A stretch of 64,000 nucleotides of DNA from Pseudomonas mendocina. Its GTDB lineage: Bacteria > Pseudomonadota > Gammaproteobacteria > Pseudomonadales > Pseudomonadaceae. A program made the position numbers and the translations under genes. This document shows, in pieces, positions 19,613-29,627 of the stretch. Below the pieces are notes generated by a model. The model did no database searches and was not told the origin of the DNA. It saw nothing but the letters and a program-made list of their open reading frames with translations. The DNA is taken from NCBI RefSeq assembly GCF_003008615.1, contig NZ_CP027657.1, positions 2,852,001 through 2,916,000 of the forward strand, in the 5' to 3' direction. Positions within the stretch are counted from its first letter, which is position 1. The number at the start of each line of letters is the position of its first letter.

Positions 19613-20653
19613 TCAGGCGCTCATCACTTCACGGATATCGGCAGCCAGCTGGCGAACGCGCGCTTCGTCGGTATCCCAGCTGCACATGAAGCGTGCGCCA
19701 CCGGCGCCGATGAAGGTGTAGAAGCGCCAGCCGCGGGCGGTGAGGGCGGCGATGGCCGGCTCCGACAGTTGCAGGAACACACCGTTGGCTTCCACCGGGA
19801 ACATCAGGCTGACGCCCGGCACGTCCGCCACCAGGTTGGCCAGCAACTGGGCGCAGTGGTTGGCGTGGTTGGCGTAGTTGAGCCAGACATCGTTCTGCAG
19901 GATGCCAACCCAGGGCGCGGACAGGTAGCGCATTTTCGACGCCAGTTGGCCGGCCTGCTTGCAGCGATAGTCGAAGTCTTCGGCCAGATCCTTGTTGAAG
20001 AACACGATGGCCTCACCGACGGCCATGCCGTTCTTGGTGCCGCCGAAGCACAACACATCGACACCGGCCTTCCAGGTCAGGTCGGCCGGGCTGCAGCCGA
20101 GGAAGGCGCAGGCATTGGAGAAGCGCGCGCCGTCCATATGCAGGTGCAGGCCCAGCTCTTCGCAGACCTGGCTGATGGCGCGAACTTCTTCCGGGCGGTA
20201 GACGGTGCCGACCTCGGTGGCCTGGGTGAGAGTGACCACGCGTGGTTTCGGGTAGTGAATGTCCTGGCGCTTGAGGGCGATTTCGCGGATCGCCTGCGGG
20301 GTCAGCTTGCCGTTCTCGGTCTTGGCCAGCAGCAATTTGGAACCGTTGGAGAAGAACTCCGGCGCGCCGCACTCGTCGGTCTCGACGTGGGCGGTTTCCG
20401 AGCAGATCACGCTGTGGTAGCTCTGGCACAGCGAGGCCAGGGCCAGGGAGTTGGCGGCGGTGCCGTTGAAGGCGAAGAACACCTCGCAGTCTGTCTCGAA
20501 CAGGCGGCGGAAGTGATCGGCGGCGCGCGCCGTCCACTCGTCATCACCATAGGCGCGTTGGTGGCCCTGGTTGGCCTCGGCCATGGCGGCCCAGGCTTCG
20601 GGACAGATGCCGGAGTAGTTGTCGCTGGCAAATTGCTGGGCATTGTCGGGCAT
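19613..20653 (-). CDS. ltaE: Low-specificity L-threonine aldolase
   Basis: A 346-residue PLP enzyme that cleaves threonine or allo-threonine to glycine and acetaldehyde. N-terminal FASDNYSG, the glycine-rich FNGTAANSLA, the PLP-contact HMDGARFSNA and the Schiff-base lysine in CFGGTKNGM are visible. The start at 20653 has AAGGAA 7 bp upstream; a longer frame adds a non-conserved 18 residues. A threonine aldolase in this position, between gbcB and glyA, matches the P. aeruginosa betaine locus, where it links glycine metabolism to demethylation of betaine. Confidence 0.93.
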   Translation of the reverse strand: MPDNAQQFASDNYSGICPEAWAAMAEANQGHQRAYGDDEWTARAADHFRRLFETDCEVFFAFNGTAANSLALASLCQSYHSVICSETAHVETDECGAPEFFSNGSKLLLAKTENGKLTPQAIREIALKRQDIHYPKPRVVTLTQATEVGTVYRPEEVRAISQVCEELGLHLHMDGARFSNACAFLGCSPADLTWKAGVDVLCFGGTKNGMAVGEAIVFFNKDLAEDFDYRCKQAGQLASKMRYLSAPWVGILQNDVWLNYANHANHCAQLLANLVADVPGVSLMFPVEANGVFLQLSEPAIAALTARGWRFYTFIGAGGARFMCSWDTDEARVRQLAADIREVMSA

Positions 20654-20893
20654 TGGCGCGTTCCTTCTGAAAAGCCTGTCGGCGGAGCTGCCGACGAAAA
20701 GCGCCACTTTACCTCCTGAGCCCGCTGACTGACCTGCGTAGCGGCGACGAGTTGTTGTGTCGATGCGTACTGCCAGGTCAGAGCGTGGCCAACCGTTCGG
20801 CCTGCAGATGGAACTTGAGCTGTCTTGAGGGGTTCACACCTACCAGAGGGCGGCACTCGATCCGCCCTCCGCAATCAAGAGAAGGAGTTTCAT

Positions 20894-21193
20894 ATGACTT
20901 ATCGTCACCTGCTCGCCCTTGCCCTGCCTCTGGCCGTGGCGCTGCCCGTTTCCGCCGCCGAGTGGTCGGCGCAGGCCAAGAACGAGTTCGTCCAGCAGTG
21001 CGTGGCTGGTGCCCCGGCAGGCTACGAAAATGCGCAACTGAAAGCCTATTGCGATTGTGCGGCCGACAAGGTCAGCGCCGAGTTCAGCGAGGCCGAGTTG
21101 CAGGAAATGAGCCGCCAGTCTCCGCCTGACCCGGCCATGCAGCAGCGCCTGGTGAATGCCTCCAGCAGTTGCGGAGAGAAACTCAAGCCATAA
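20894..21193 (+). CDS. Small secreted cysteine-containing protein, unknown function
   Basis: A 99-residue protein with a Sec signal peptide (MTYRHLLALALPLAVALPVSAA) and a mature helical part with four Cys (QQCVAG, YCDCAADKV, SSSCGEK), probably forming disulfides in the periplasm. AAGGAG lies 7 bp upstream of the ATG. The position between ltaE and glyA is shared with a hypothetical gene in the P. aeruginosa betaine locus. A CCAGAGCCC/GGGCTCTGG hairpin follows it. Confidence 0.8.
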   Translation: MTYRHLLALALPLAVALPVSAAEWSAQAKNEFVQQCVAGAPAGYENAQLKAYCDCAADKVSAEFSEAELQEMSRQSPPDPAMQQRLVNASSSCGEKLKP

Positions 21194-21219
21194 GTGGCTG
21201 AGTAAATAACGTGCGCTTG

Positions 21220-21246
21220 CGCCAGAGCCCCGCGGGCTCTGGCCTG
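21220..21246 (+). terminator. Hairpin after the small secreted protein gene
   Basis: GCCAGAGCCC-CGC-GGGCTCTGGC is a 10-bp perfect stem with a 3-base loop, 26 bp after the stop. There is no T-run, so it may be only a transcript end stabiliser. Confidence 0.6.
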
Positions 21247-21289
21247 GCGACGTGTTTCCACAGGCAGTGCACAATGGCGCCCACAGTAT

Positions 21290-21684
21290 TTGTGCACAAG
21301 CCACGCCTATCTAGTTGATCCTGTTCGATTTTTAGCCTTCTCACGGCAGGCCGCGGCAGCTCTGGCCGCAAGCGCTCGTCGAACAGCCTATGCACAGTTT
21401 CATCCACATCTTCTGTGCATATCCCCAAGCTATTCTCCTTTCCTGCCTATGTCGCTGGTGGATAAGCCCGGGCGGCGGTACGGGTGTATGGATATTGAGC
21501 GCAGCCCTGCATTGCAGTGAGTGCAAGGCCGGCAGCAATCTGCTGACAGCTTTTCCACAGCCTAGTCCACGGCTTCTGTGTATGGCTGATGTTGTTAACT
21601 GATTGATATAGATCAGGAAATAACCTTATTGCGGGAGCCCCTGCCATTGCTGGGGCCGGGCGTTGTATGCACGGCTTATCCACA
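21290..21684. other. Cluster of DnaA-box-like nonamers upstream of glyA
   Basis: In about 400 bp I find one exact TTATCCACA (21676) and six nonamers one base away from TTATNCACA: TTGTGCACA (21290, palindromic core), CTATGCACA (21388), TCATCCACA (21400), ATATGCACA (complement, 21414-21422), TTATCCACC (complement, 21457-21465) and TTTTCCACA (21551). CCATACACA (complement, 21577-21585) and GTTTCCACA (21254) are weaker. Both strands are used. An AT-rich stretch (about 21590-21630) lies inside. Short overlapping frames here do not look coding. The region 21194-21884 otherwise holds no gene. Confidence 0.55.
21603..21616. promoter_or_regulatory. FNR/ANR-type box
   Basis: TTGAT-ATAG-ATCAG matches the ANR/DNR/FNR dyad TTGAT-N4-ATCAA with one mismatch at the last base. 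It lies 270 bp upstream of glyA, inside the DnaA-box-rich region. No convincing -10 element is placed at the usual distance on either side, so the target is unclear. Confidence 0.45.
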
Positions 21685-21884
21685 GCTTGATCCCCGCGAT
21701 TTGTGCGCAAACCGACGAGCTGATGTCGGTGCGCCTGATTGCGACAGGGGCATGTCGCAAACGAATGCTCTCGCGGCGTTGGCAGGCATTTGAGGGGGCA
21801 GGTGCGGCCCTACCATCGCTGCACAGGGCCTTGCCGGCCCGTCCGTCCAAGACCGCCGCCCACAGGCGCTGCAGGAGAGTCGAG

Positions 21885-23138
<1,254 letters not shown>

Positions 23139-23156
23139 GCCAACCCTTTCTCTCGG

Positions 23157-23182
23157 CCCCTCTCGCTTAACGCTGAGAGGGG
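23157..23182. repeat. CCCCTCTC hairpin between glyA and soxB
   Basis: CCCCTCTC and GAGAGGGG are inverted around a 10-base loop (23157-23182). Related hairpins occur at the soxB-soxD and soxG-purU junctions. Confidence 0.7.
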
Positions 23183-23204
23183 AGTAGAACCCTGGAGCAT
23201 GCCC

Positions 23205-24455
23205 ATGCAACGTTATTCCGGCTTCGGCCTGTTCAAGCACTCGTTCAGCCACCATGAGAACTGGCAGCGCATGTGGCGCAACCCGACGCCCAAGCCGGTG
23301 TACGACGTGGTCATCGTCGGCGGTGGCGGCCACGGCCTGGCCACCGCCTATTACCTGGCCAAGGAATTCGGCGTGAAGAACGTCGCCGTGGTGGAAAAGG
23401 GTTGGCTCGGCGGCGGCAACACCGCACGCAACACCACCATCGTGCGTTCTAACTACCTGTGGGACGAGTCCGCGCACCTCTATGAACACGCGATGAAGCT
23501 GTGGGAAGGGCTGTCGCAGGACATCAACTACAACGTCATGTTCTCCCAGCGTGGCGTCTACAACCTCTGCCACACCCTGCAGGACATGCGTGATGCCGAG
23601 CGTCGCGTCAGCGCCAACCGCCTCAACGGCGTGGATGGCGAACTGCTCGATGCCAAGCAGGTCGAGGCGGAGATTCCCTACCTCGACTGCAGCAAGAACA
23701 CCCGCTACCCGATCATGGGCTCCACCGTGCAGCGTCGCGGTGGCGTTGCCCGTCACGATGCCGTGGCCTGGGGCTATGCACGTGCCGCCGATGCCCTGGG
23801 CGTCGACCTGATCCAGAACACCGAGGTGATCGGTTTCCGCAAGCAGAACGGCGCGGTGATCGGTGTGGAAACCAACAAGGGCTTCATCGGCGCCAAGCGC
23901 GTCGGCGTGGTCACCGCCGGTAACTCCGGGCACATGGCGGGGCTCGCCGGCTTCCGCCTGCCGCTGGAGTCCCACCCGCTGCAGGCGCTGGTGTCCGAGC
24001 CGATCAAGCCGATCATCGACAGCGTGATCATGTCCAACGCCGTGCATGGCTACATCAGCCAGTCGGACAAGGGCGACCTGGTCATCGGTGCCGGCATCGA
24101 CGGCTACAACGGTTACGGCCAGCGCGGTTCCTACCCGACCATCGAGCACACCCTGCAAGCCATCGTCGAGATGTTCCCGGTGCTCTCGCGGGTACGCATG
24201 AACCGCCAGTGGGGCGGCATCGTCGACACCTGCCCGGACGCCTGCCCGATCATTTCCAAGACCCCGGTGGACAACCTGTTCTTCAACTGCGGCTGGGGTA
24301 CTGGCGGCTTCAAGGCCACGCCGGGTTCGGGTCATGTGTTCGCCGCCAGCCTGGCCAAGGGTGAGATGCACCCGCTGGCCAAGCCGTTCTCCATCGACCG
24401 TTTCCACACCGGCGCACTGATCGACGAGCACGGCGCCGCTGCCGTGGCTCACTAA
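23205..24455 (+). CDS. soxB: Sarcosine oxidase subunit beta
   Basis: A 416-residue flavoprotein subunit of the heterotetrameric sarcosine oxidase, which oxidises N-methylglycine to glycine. It has an N-terminal Rossmann motif (VVIVGGGGHGLATAYYLAKE), the FMN-attachment region of the family and a DAO fold. The second ATG at 23205 is preferred over the one at 23199 because GGAG lies 7 bp upstream and MQRYSGFGLFKHS is the usual start. SoxB carries substrate-oxidising FAD. Order soxB-D-A-G is canonical. Confidence 0.95.
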   Translation: MQRYSGFGLFKHSFSHHENWQRMWRNPTPKPVYDVVIVGGGGHGLATAYYLAKEFGVKNVAVVEKGWLGGGNTARNTTIVRSNYLWDESAHLYEHAMKLWEGLSQDINYNVMFSQRGVYNLCHTLQDMRDAERRVSANRLNGVDGELLDAKQVEAEIPYLDCSKNTRYPIMGSTVQRRGGVARHDAVAWGYARAADALGVDLIQNTEVIGFRKQNGAVIGVETNKGFIGAKRVGVVTAGNSGHMAGLAGFRLPLESHPLQALVSEPIKPIIDSVIMSNAVHGYISQSDKGDLVIGAGIDGYNGYGQRGSYPTIEHTLQAIVEMFPVLSRVRMNRQWGGIVDTCPDACPIISKTPVDNLFFNCGWGTGGFKATPGSGHVFAASLAKGEMHPLAKPFSIDRFHTGALIDEHGAAAVAH

Positions 24456-24481
24456 AAGCGCGCGTAGCGCAAAGCTGATGA

Positions 24482-24627
24482 CCCTCTCCCATTCATGGGA
24501 AAGGGTGCCCGAAGGGCGGGAGAGGGTGCTGAGTTCGGCACCGCAGCTCCCAGTAACTGACTCGGGGGATGGCGTGCATAGAGCAGCCCTCTCCCCCAGC
24601 CCCTCTCCCGCAAGCGGGAGGGGGGAG
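24482..24627. repeat. Palindromic CCCTCTCCC repeats between soxB and soxD
   Basis: CCCTCTCCC (24482) pairs with GGGAGAGGG (24518), and a second hairpin CCTCTCCCGC/GCGGGAGGGG lies at 24602-24624. They fill most of the 194-bp gap in an otherwise tightly packed operon. A similar double hairpin precedes purU. Confidence 0.75.
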
Positions 24628-24649
24628 TAAAGCAAGCGGAGGCTCCACC

Positions 24650-24976
24650 ATGCTGCACATCTTCTGCCCCTACTGTGGCGAACTGCGCTCCGAAGAGGAA
24701 TTCCACGCCAAGGGCCAGGCGCACATCGCCCGCCCGCTCGACCCCGATGCCTGCAGTGATGCCGAGTGGGGCGAGTACATGTTCTTCCGCGACAACCCGC
24801 GCGGCATCCACCACGAGCTGTGGGTGCATGCGGCCGGTTGCCGCAAGTATTTCAACGTCACCCGCCACACCGTGACCTACGAGATCCTCGAGACCTACAA
24901 GGTCGGCGAGAAGCCCTCGGTCACTGCCGCCGCGGCCACCGACAAGCAAGCCGTGGTAGAAGGAGTAACGGCATGA
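24650..24976 (+). CDS. soxD: Sarcosine oxidase subunit delta
   Basis: A 108-residue zinc-binding subunit. The Zn site is CPYCG near the N-terminus, with a further conserved His and Cys in the HAAGCRKYF stretch. MLHIFCPYCGELRSEEEF is the typical beginning, so the ATG at 24650 is taken. The stop overlaps the soxA start by 4 bp (ATGA), which couples translation. Confidence 0.94.
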   Translation: MLHIFCPYCGELRSEEEFHAKGQAHIARPLDPDACSDAEWGEYMFFRDNPRGIHHELWVHAAGCRKYFNVTRHTVTYEILETYKVGEKPSVTAAAATDKQAVVEGVTA

Positions 24977-27900
24977 GCCAGGTCAATCGTCTCGCCAAGG
25001 GCGGTCGCATCGACCGCAGCCAGCCGCTGAGCTTCACCTTCAACGGCCAGACCTATCAGGGCTTCGCCGGCGACAGCCTGGCCGCCGCGCTGCTGGCCAA
25101 TGGTGTGGATATCGTCGGTCGCAGCTTCAAGTATTCGCGGCCACGCGGCATCGTCGCTGCTGGCGCGGAAGAGCCCAACGCCGTGCTGCAGATCGGCTCC
25201 ACCGAAGCCGCGCAGATCCCCAACGTGCGTGCCACCCAGCAGGCGCTGTACAGCGGCCTGGTGGCCAGCAGTACCAACGGTTGGCCGAGCGTCAACACCG
25301 ACCTGATGGGCATCCTCGGCAAGGTCGGCGGTGGCATGATGCCGCCCGGCTTCTACTACAAGACCTTCATGTATCCGCAGAACCTGTGGATGACCTACGA
25401 GAAATACATCCGCAAGGCCGCAGGCCTGGGTCGTTCGCCCACCGAGGTCGACCCGGACATCTACGACCAGCTCAACCAGCACTGCGACGTATTGATCGTC
25501 GGTGCCGGCCCTGCCGGTCTCGCCGCCGCGCTGGCTGCCGGTCGTAGCGGTGCGCGGGTGATCCTCGCCGATGAACAGGAAGAGTTCGGCGGCAGTCTGC
25601 TCGACACCCGCGAAACCCTCGACGGCAAGCCCGCCGCCGAATGGGTGGCGCAGGCCATCGCCGAGCTGAAGACGCTGCCGGAAGTGACCCTGCTGCCTCG
25701 CGCCACGGTCAACGGCTACCACGACCACAACTTCCTCACCATCCACCAGCGCCTGACCGATCACCTCGGTGAAATCGCCCCGATGGGGCAGGCCCGCCAG
25801 CGTATGCACCGCGTCCGCGCCAAGCGTGTGGTGCTGGCCAGTGGCGCCCATGAGCGGCCGCTGGTGTACGCCAACAACGATGTGCCCGGCAACATGCTGG
25901 CTGGCGCCGTGTCGACCTACGTGCGCCGTTATGGGGTGGCGCCAGGGCAGGAACTGGTGTTGTCGACCAACAACGATTATGCCTACCGCGTGCTGCTCGA
26001 CTGGCTCGATGCCGGCCGCAAGGTCGTGGCTGTCGCCGATGCGCGCAGTAACCCGCGCGGCGCCTGGGTCGAGGAAGCGCGTGCACGTGGCGTGCGCATT
26101 CTCACCGGCAGCGCGGTGATCGAAGCGCGTGGCAGCAAGCGCGTCACTGGCGCGCGAATCTGCGCCATCGACGTCAAGGCCCACAAGGTCACCAGCCCCG
26201 GTGAAGTGGTCGACTGCGACCTGATCGTCAGCTCCGGTGGTTACAGCCCGGTGGTGCACCTGGCTTCGCATCTGGGCGGTCGTCCCGAGTGGAGCGAGGA
26301 CATCCTTGGCTTCGTGCCGGGCCCCGGCAACGGCATTCAGCAACGTGTCGATGCCGGCGCGGTGAACGGTGTGTTCGCCCTCGGCGATGTGCTCGCCAAT
26401 GGTTTCGAGGCAGGCGCCAAGGCGGCTGCCGATACTGGCTACAAGGCCGTCAGTGGCCGTCTGCCGAAGGTCGAGGCGCGTCAGGAAGAGGCGACTCTGG
26501 CGCTGTTCCAGGTGCCGCACGACAAGCCCACGGCACGTGCACCCAAGCAGTTCGTCGACCTGCAGAACGACGTCACCGCTGCCGGTATCGAGCTGGCGAC
26601 GCGTGAAGGTTTCGAGTCGGTCGAGCACGTCAAACGCTACACCGCGCTGGGCTTCGGCACTGACCAGGGCAAGCTGGGCAACATCAACGGCCTGGCCATC
26701 GCCGCGCGTTCGATGGGTATCAGCATCGTGCAGATGGGCACCACCATGTTCCGTCCGAACTACACGCCGGTGACTTTCGGCGCTGTGGCTGGCCGGCACT
26801 GTGGCGCATTGTTCGATGCCAAGCGCTACACCGCGATGCAGGCCTGGCACGTGAAGAACGGTGCCGAGTTCGAGGACGTCGGCCAGTGGAAGCGTCCCTG
26901 GTACTTCCCGAAAAAGGGTGAGGATCTGCATGCCGCCGTGGCTCGTGAGTGCCTGGCTGTACGCAATAGCGTGGGCATCCTCGATGCTTCCACCCTGGGC
27001 AAGATCGATATCCAGGGCCCGGATGCGCGTGAGTTCCTCAACCGCGTCTACACCAACGCCTGGACCAAGCTGGACGTGGGTAAGGCGCGCTACGGCCTGA
27101 TGTGCAAGGAAGACGGCATGGTCTTCGACGACGGTGTCACTGCCTGCCTGGCCGACAACCATTTCGTCATGACCACCACCACTGGCGGCGCTGCCCGCGT
27201 GATGGAGTGGCTGGAGATCTACCACCAGACCGAATGGCCGGAGCTGAAGGTGTACTTCACCTCGGTCACCGACCACTGGGCCACCATGACCCTGTCCGGC
27301 CCCAACAGCCGCAAGCTGCTGGCCAAGGTGACCGACATCGATCTGGACAAGGACGCCTTCCCCTTCATGAGCTGGAAGGAAGGTCTGGTCGGCGGCGTGC
27401 CGGCGCGGGTGTTCCGCATCTCCTTCACCGGTGAGCTGAGCTACGAGGTCAACGTGCAGGCCGACTACGCCCTGGGCGTGTGGGAGCAGATCATCGAAGC
27501 CGGCAAGGAATTCGACCTGACGCCTTACGGCACCGAGACCATGCACGTACTGCGTGCCGAGAAAGGCTTCATCATCGTCGGTCAGGACACCGATGCCTCG
27601 GTGACCCCGGACGACCTCAACATGGGCTGGTGCGTCGGTCGCACTAAACCTTTCTCCTGGATCGGCAAGCGCGGCATGAACCGCGACGACTGCCTGCGCG
27701 AAGACCGCAAGCAGCTTGTAGGGCTGAAACCGGTCGACCCGAACAAGGTGCTGCCGGAAGGTGCGCAACTGGTGTTCGACCCGAAACAAACCATCCCGAT
27801 GCAGATGGTCGGTCACGTCACCTCCAGCTACATGAGCGCGGCGATGGGTTACAGCTTCGCCATGGCGGTGGTCAAGGGCGGCCTCAAGCGCATGGGCGAG

Positions 27901-27996
27901 CGTGTGTTTGCGCCGCTGGCCGATGGCAGTCTGATCGAAGCCGAAATCTGCAGCTCCGTGTTCTATGACCCGAAAGGGGATCGCCAGAATGTCTAA
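24973..27996 (+). CDS. soxA: Sarcosine oxidase subunit alpha
   Basis: A 1007-residue subunit. An N-terminal 2Fe-2S-ferredoxin-like domain (about 1-110) lacks the cysteine cluster. Next is an NAD-binding flavoprotein domain with VLIVGAGPAGLAAALAAGRSG (about 175). The C-terminal half has the glycine-cleavage-T-protein (folate-binding) fold, with FLNRVYTNAWTKL and HVLRAEKGFIIVGQDTD. Together with SoxB it transfers the methyl group to tetrahydrofolate or releases formaldehyde. The start at 24973 overlaps soxD by 4 bp; a longer open frame upstream lies inside soxD and is not real. Confidence 0.96.
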   Translation: MSQVNRLAKGGRIDRSQPLSFTFNGQTYQGFAGDSLAAALLANGVDIVGRSFKYSRPRGIVAAGAEEPNAVLQIGSTEAAQIPNVRATQQALYSGLVASSTNGWPSVNTDLMGILGKVGGGMMPPGFYYKTFMYPQNLWMTYEKYIRKAAGLGRSPTEVDPDIYDQLNQHCDVLIVGAGPAGLAAALAAGRSGARVILADEQEEFGGSLLDTRETLDGKPAAEWVAQAIAELKTLPEVTLLPRATVNGYHDHNFLTIHQRLTDHLGEIAPMGQARQRMHRVRAKRVVLASGAHERPLVYANNDVPGNMLAGAVSTYVRRYGVAPGQELVLSTNNDYAYRVLLDWLDAGRKVVAVADARSNPRGAWVEEARARGVRILTGSAVIEARGSKRVTGARICAIDVKAHKVTSPGEVVDCDLIVSSGGYSPVVHLASHLGGRPEWSEDILGFVPGPGNGIQQRVDAGAVNGVFALGDVLANGFEAGAKAAADTGYKAVSGRLPKVEARQEEATLALFQVPHDKPTARAPKQFVDLQNDVTAAGIELATREGFESVEHVKRYTALGFGTDQGKLGNINGLAIAARSMGISIVQMGTTMFRPNYTPVTFGAVAGRHCGALFDAKRYTAMQAWHVKNGAEFEDVGQWKRPWYFPKKGEDLHAAVARECLAVRNSVGILDASTLGKIDIQGPDAREFLNRVYTNAWTKLDVGKARYGLMCKEDGMVFDDGVTACLADNHFVMTTTTGGAARVMEWLEIYHQTEWPELKVYFTSVTDHWATMTLSGPNSRKLLAKVTDIDLDKDAFPFMSWKEGLVGGVPARVFRISFTGELSYEVNVQADYALGVWEQIIEAGKEFDLTPYGTETMHVLRAEKGFIIVGQDTDASVTPDDLNMGWCVGRTKPFSWIGKRGMNRDDCLREDRKQLVGLKPVDPNKVLPEGAQLVFDPKQTIPMQMVGHVTSSYMSAAMGYSFAMAVVKGGLKRMGERVFAPLADGSLIEAEICSSVFYDPKGDRQNV

Positions 27997-28618
27997 CGTC
28001 AACGTCTACCAACAACGCCCTGCCGACATCGCCGGGCAATCGCCATTGCACCACGCCGGCCTGCATGAGCTGGTCGGCAAAGGCCGCAAGAACGCCGGCA
28101 TCACCCTGCGCGAGAAGAAACTGCGCGGACATCTGGTCATTCGCGGGGATGCCAAGGACGCCGGTTTCTCCGGCGGTGTGCACAAGGCCCTGGGCCTGGA
28201 GCTACCGGTGGCGCTGACCCTGGTGGCTGACGGCGATACTTCGCTGCAGTGGCTGGGCCCGGACGAATGGCTGCTGATCGTGCCTGGCGGCAGCGAGTTC
28301 GAGGTCGAGCGCCGGCTGCGCGAGGCGCTGGATGGCCAGCATATCTCGGTGGTCAACGTCAGCGGCGGGCAGACCCTGCTGGAGCTGTCCGGGCCGAAGG
28401 TGCGCGAGCTGCTGATGAAGTCCACCAGCTACGACGTGCACCCGAGCAACTTTCCGGTTGGCAAGGCAGTGGGCACCGTGTTCGCCAAGTCGCAGCTGGT
28501 GATTCGCCATACCGGCGAGGAGACCTGGGAACTGGTGATTCGCCGCAGCTTCTCCGACTACTTCTGGCTTTGGCTGCAGGATGCCAGCGCCGAGTATGGG
28601 TTAGCGGTCGAGGCCTGA
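27989..28618 (+). CDS. soxG: Sarcosine oxidase subunit gamma
   Basis: A 209-residue GcvT-like subunit that completes the heterotetramer. MSNVNVYQQRPADIAGQSPLHHAGL is the normal N-terminus. The GcvT-like core includes LQWLGPDEWLLIVP and LLELSGPKVRELL. It overlaps soxA by 8 bp. The next gene, purU, is 123 bp downstream, after hairpins. Confidence 0.94.
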   Translation: MSNVNVYQQRPADIAGQSPLHHAGLHELVGKGRKNAGITLREKKLRGHLVIRGDAKDAGFSGGVHKALGLELPVALTLVADGDTSLQWLGPDEWLLIVPGGSEFEVERRLREALDGQHISVVNVSGGQTLLELSGPKVRELLMKSTSYDVHPSNFPVGKAVGTVFAKSQLVIRHTGEETWELVIRRSFSDYFWLWLQDASAEYGLAVEA

Positions 28619-28636
28619 ACCGCACGCGAACCGTCC

Positions 28637-28716
28637 CCCCTCCCGCTGCGGGAGAGGGTTCGGGAGAGGGCCGCTTTAGCCTCTCCCCCAGCCCCTCTCC
28701 CATGAATGGGAGAGGG
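28637..28716. repeat. Palindromic CCCTCTCCC repeats between soxG and purU
   Basis: CCCTCCCGC/GCGGGAGAGG at 28640 and CCCCTCTCCC/GGGAGAGGGG around 28685-28712 form two hairpins, of the same family as those between soxB and soxD. Confidence 0.75.
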
Positions 28717-28741
28717 GAGCCATTCAGCGGAGCCCCCTACC

Positions 28742-29605
28742 ATGAGCCGCACCCCCGACACCTGGATTCTCACCGCCCATTGCCCGAGCGTGCTTGGCAC
28801 CGTGGATGCGGTGACGCGTTTTCTCTTCGAGCAGCGCTGCTACGTCACCGAGCATCACAGCTTCGACGATCGGTTGTCCTCGCGCTTCTTCATCCGTGTC
28901 GAGTTCCGTCAGCCGCAGGACTTCGATGAGGCCGTCTTCCGCGCCGGTGTGGCCGAGCGTCTGGCACCCTTCGACATGCAGGTCGAGCTGACCCCGCCGG
29001 GCTACCGCGCCAAGGTGGTGCTGATGGTGTCCAAGGCCGACCACTGCCTGCATGACTTGCTGTATCGCCAGCGTATCGGCCAACTGGCCATGGACGTGGT
29101 AGCGGTGGTGTCCAACCACCCGGATCTCGAACCGCTGGCGCGTTGGCACGGCATTCCCTATCACCATTTCCCGCTCGACCCGGCCGACAAGCCGGCGCAG
29201 GAGCGCAAGGTGCTGAAGGTAATCGAGGACACCGGCGCGGAGCTGGTGGTGCTTGCCCGCTACATGCAGGTGCTGTCGCCCGAGTTGTGCCGCCGTCTGG
29301 ACGGCTGGGCGATCAACATTCACCACTCGCTGCTGCCCGGCTTCAAAGGCGCCAAGCCTTATCACCAGGCCTACCAGAAGGGCGTCAAGCTGGTCGGCGC
29401 CACGGCGCACTACATCAACAACGATCTCGACGAGGGGCCGATCATCGCCCAGGGCGTTGAGGCAGTGGATCACGCACATTACCCGGAAGACCTGATCGCC
29501 AAGGGCCGTGATATCGAATGCCTGACCCTGGCCCGTGCGGTCGGTTATCACATCGAGCGTCGGGTGTTCCTCAACGCCAACCGCACGGTGGTGCTCAACG
29601 CCTGA
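28742..29605 (+). CDS. purU: Formyltetrahydrofolate deformylase
   Basis: A 287-residue enzyme that hydrolyses 10-formyl-tetrahydrofolate to formate and free tetrahydrofolate. An N-terminal ACT domain (TWILTAHCPSVLGTVDAVTRFLFEQ) is followed by a formyltransferase fold with NHPDLEPLA and the catalytic triad motifs INIHHSLLPGFKGAKPY and HYINNDLDEGPIIAQ. In this locus it recycles folate one-carbon units from sarcosine and passes formate onward. The start at 28742 is supported by the conserved RTPDTWIL beginning; the gene sits beyond the hairpins. Confidence 0.95.
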   Translation: MSRTPDTWILTAHCPSVLGTVDAVTRFLFEQRCYVTEHHSFDDRLSSRFFIRVEFRQPQDFDEAVFRAGVAERLAPFDMQVELTPPGYRAKVVLMVSKADHCLHDLLYRQRIGQLAMDVVAVVSNHPDLEPLARWHGIPYHHFPLDPADKPAQERKVLKVIEDTGAELVVLARYMQVLSPELCRRLDGWAINIHHSLLPGFKGAKPYHQAYQKGVKLVGATAHYINNDLDEGPIIAQGVEAVDHAHYPEDLIAKGRDIECLTLARAVGYHIERRVFLNANRTVVLNA

Positions 29606-29627
29606 GGGGATCGCTAACCCGAATATT

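Noticed and set aside
21290..21520. Short plus-strand open frame in the DnaA-box cluster as a gene.
   Set aside because: No ribosome-binding site, no domain, and composition dominated by the repeated nonamers.
21290..21684. The DnaA-box cluster as the chromosomal origin oriC.
   Set aside because: dnaA, dnaN, gyrB, rpmH or parAB, which mark oriC in Pseudomonas, are absent here; a secondary DnaA site is more sensible.
24766..24972. Extension of soxA upstream, which would give a 1076-residue protein.
   Set aside because: It lies within soxD in another frame, and the ATG at 24973 with the ATGA overlap gives the normal SoxA length.
24895..28002. A 1035-codon open frame antisense to soxA.
   Set aside because: It mirrors soxA in a high-GC genome; the protein has no recognisable domain, while soxA on the other strand has all family motifs.
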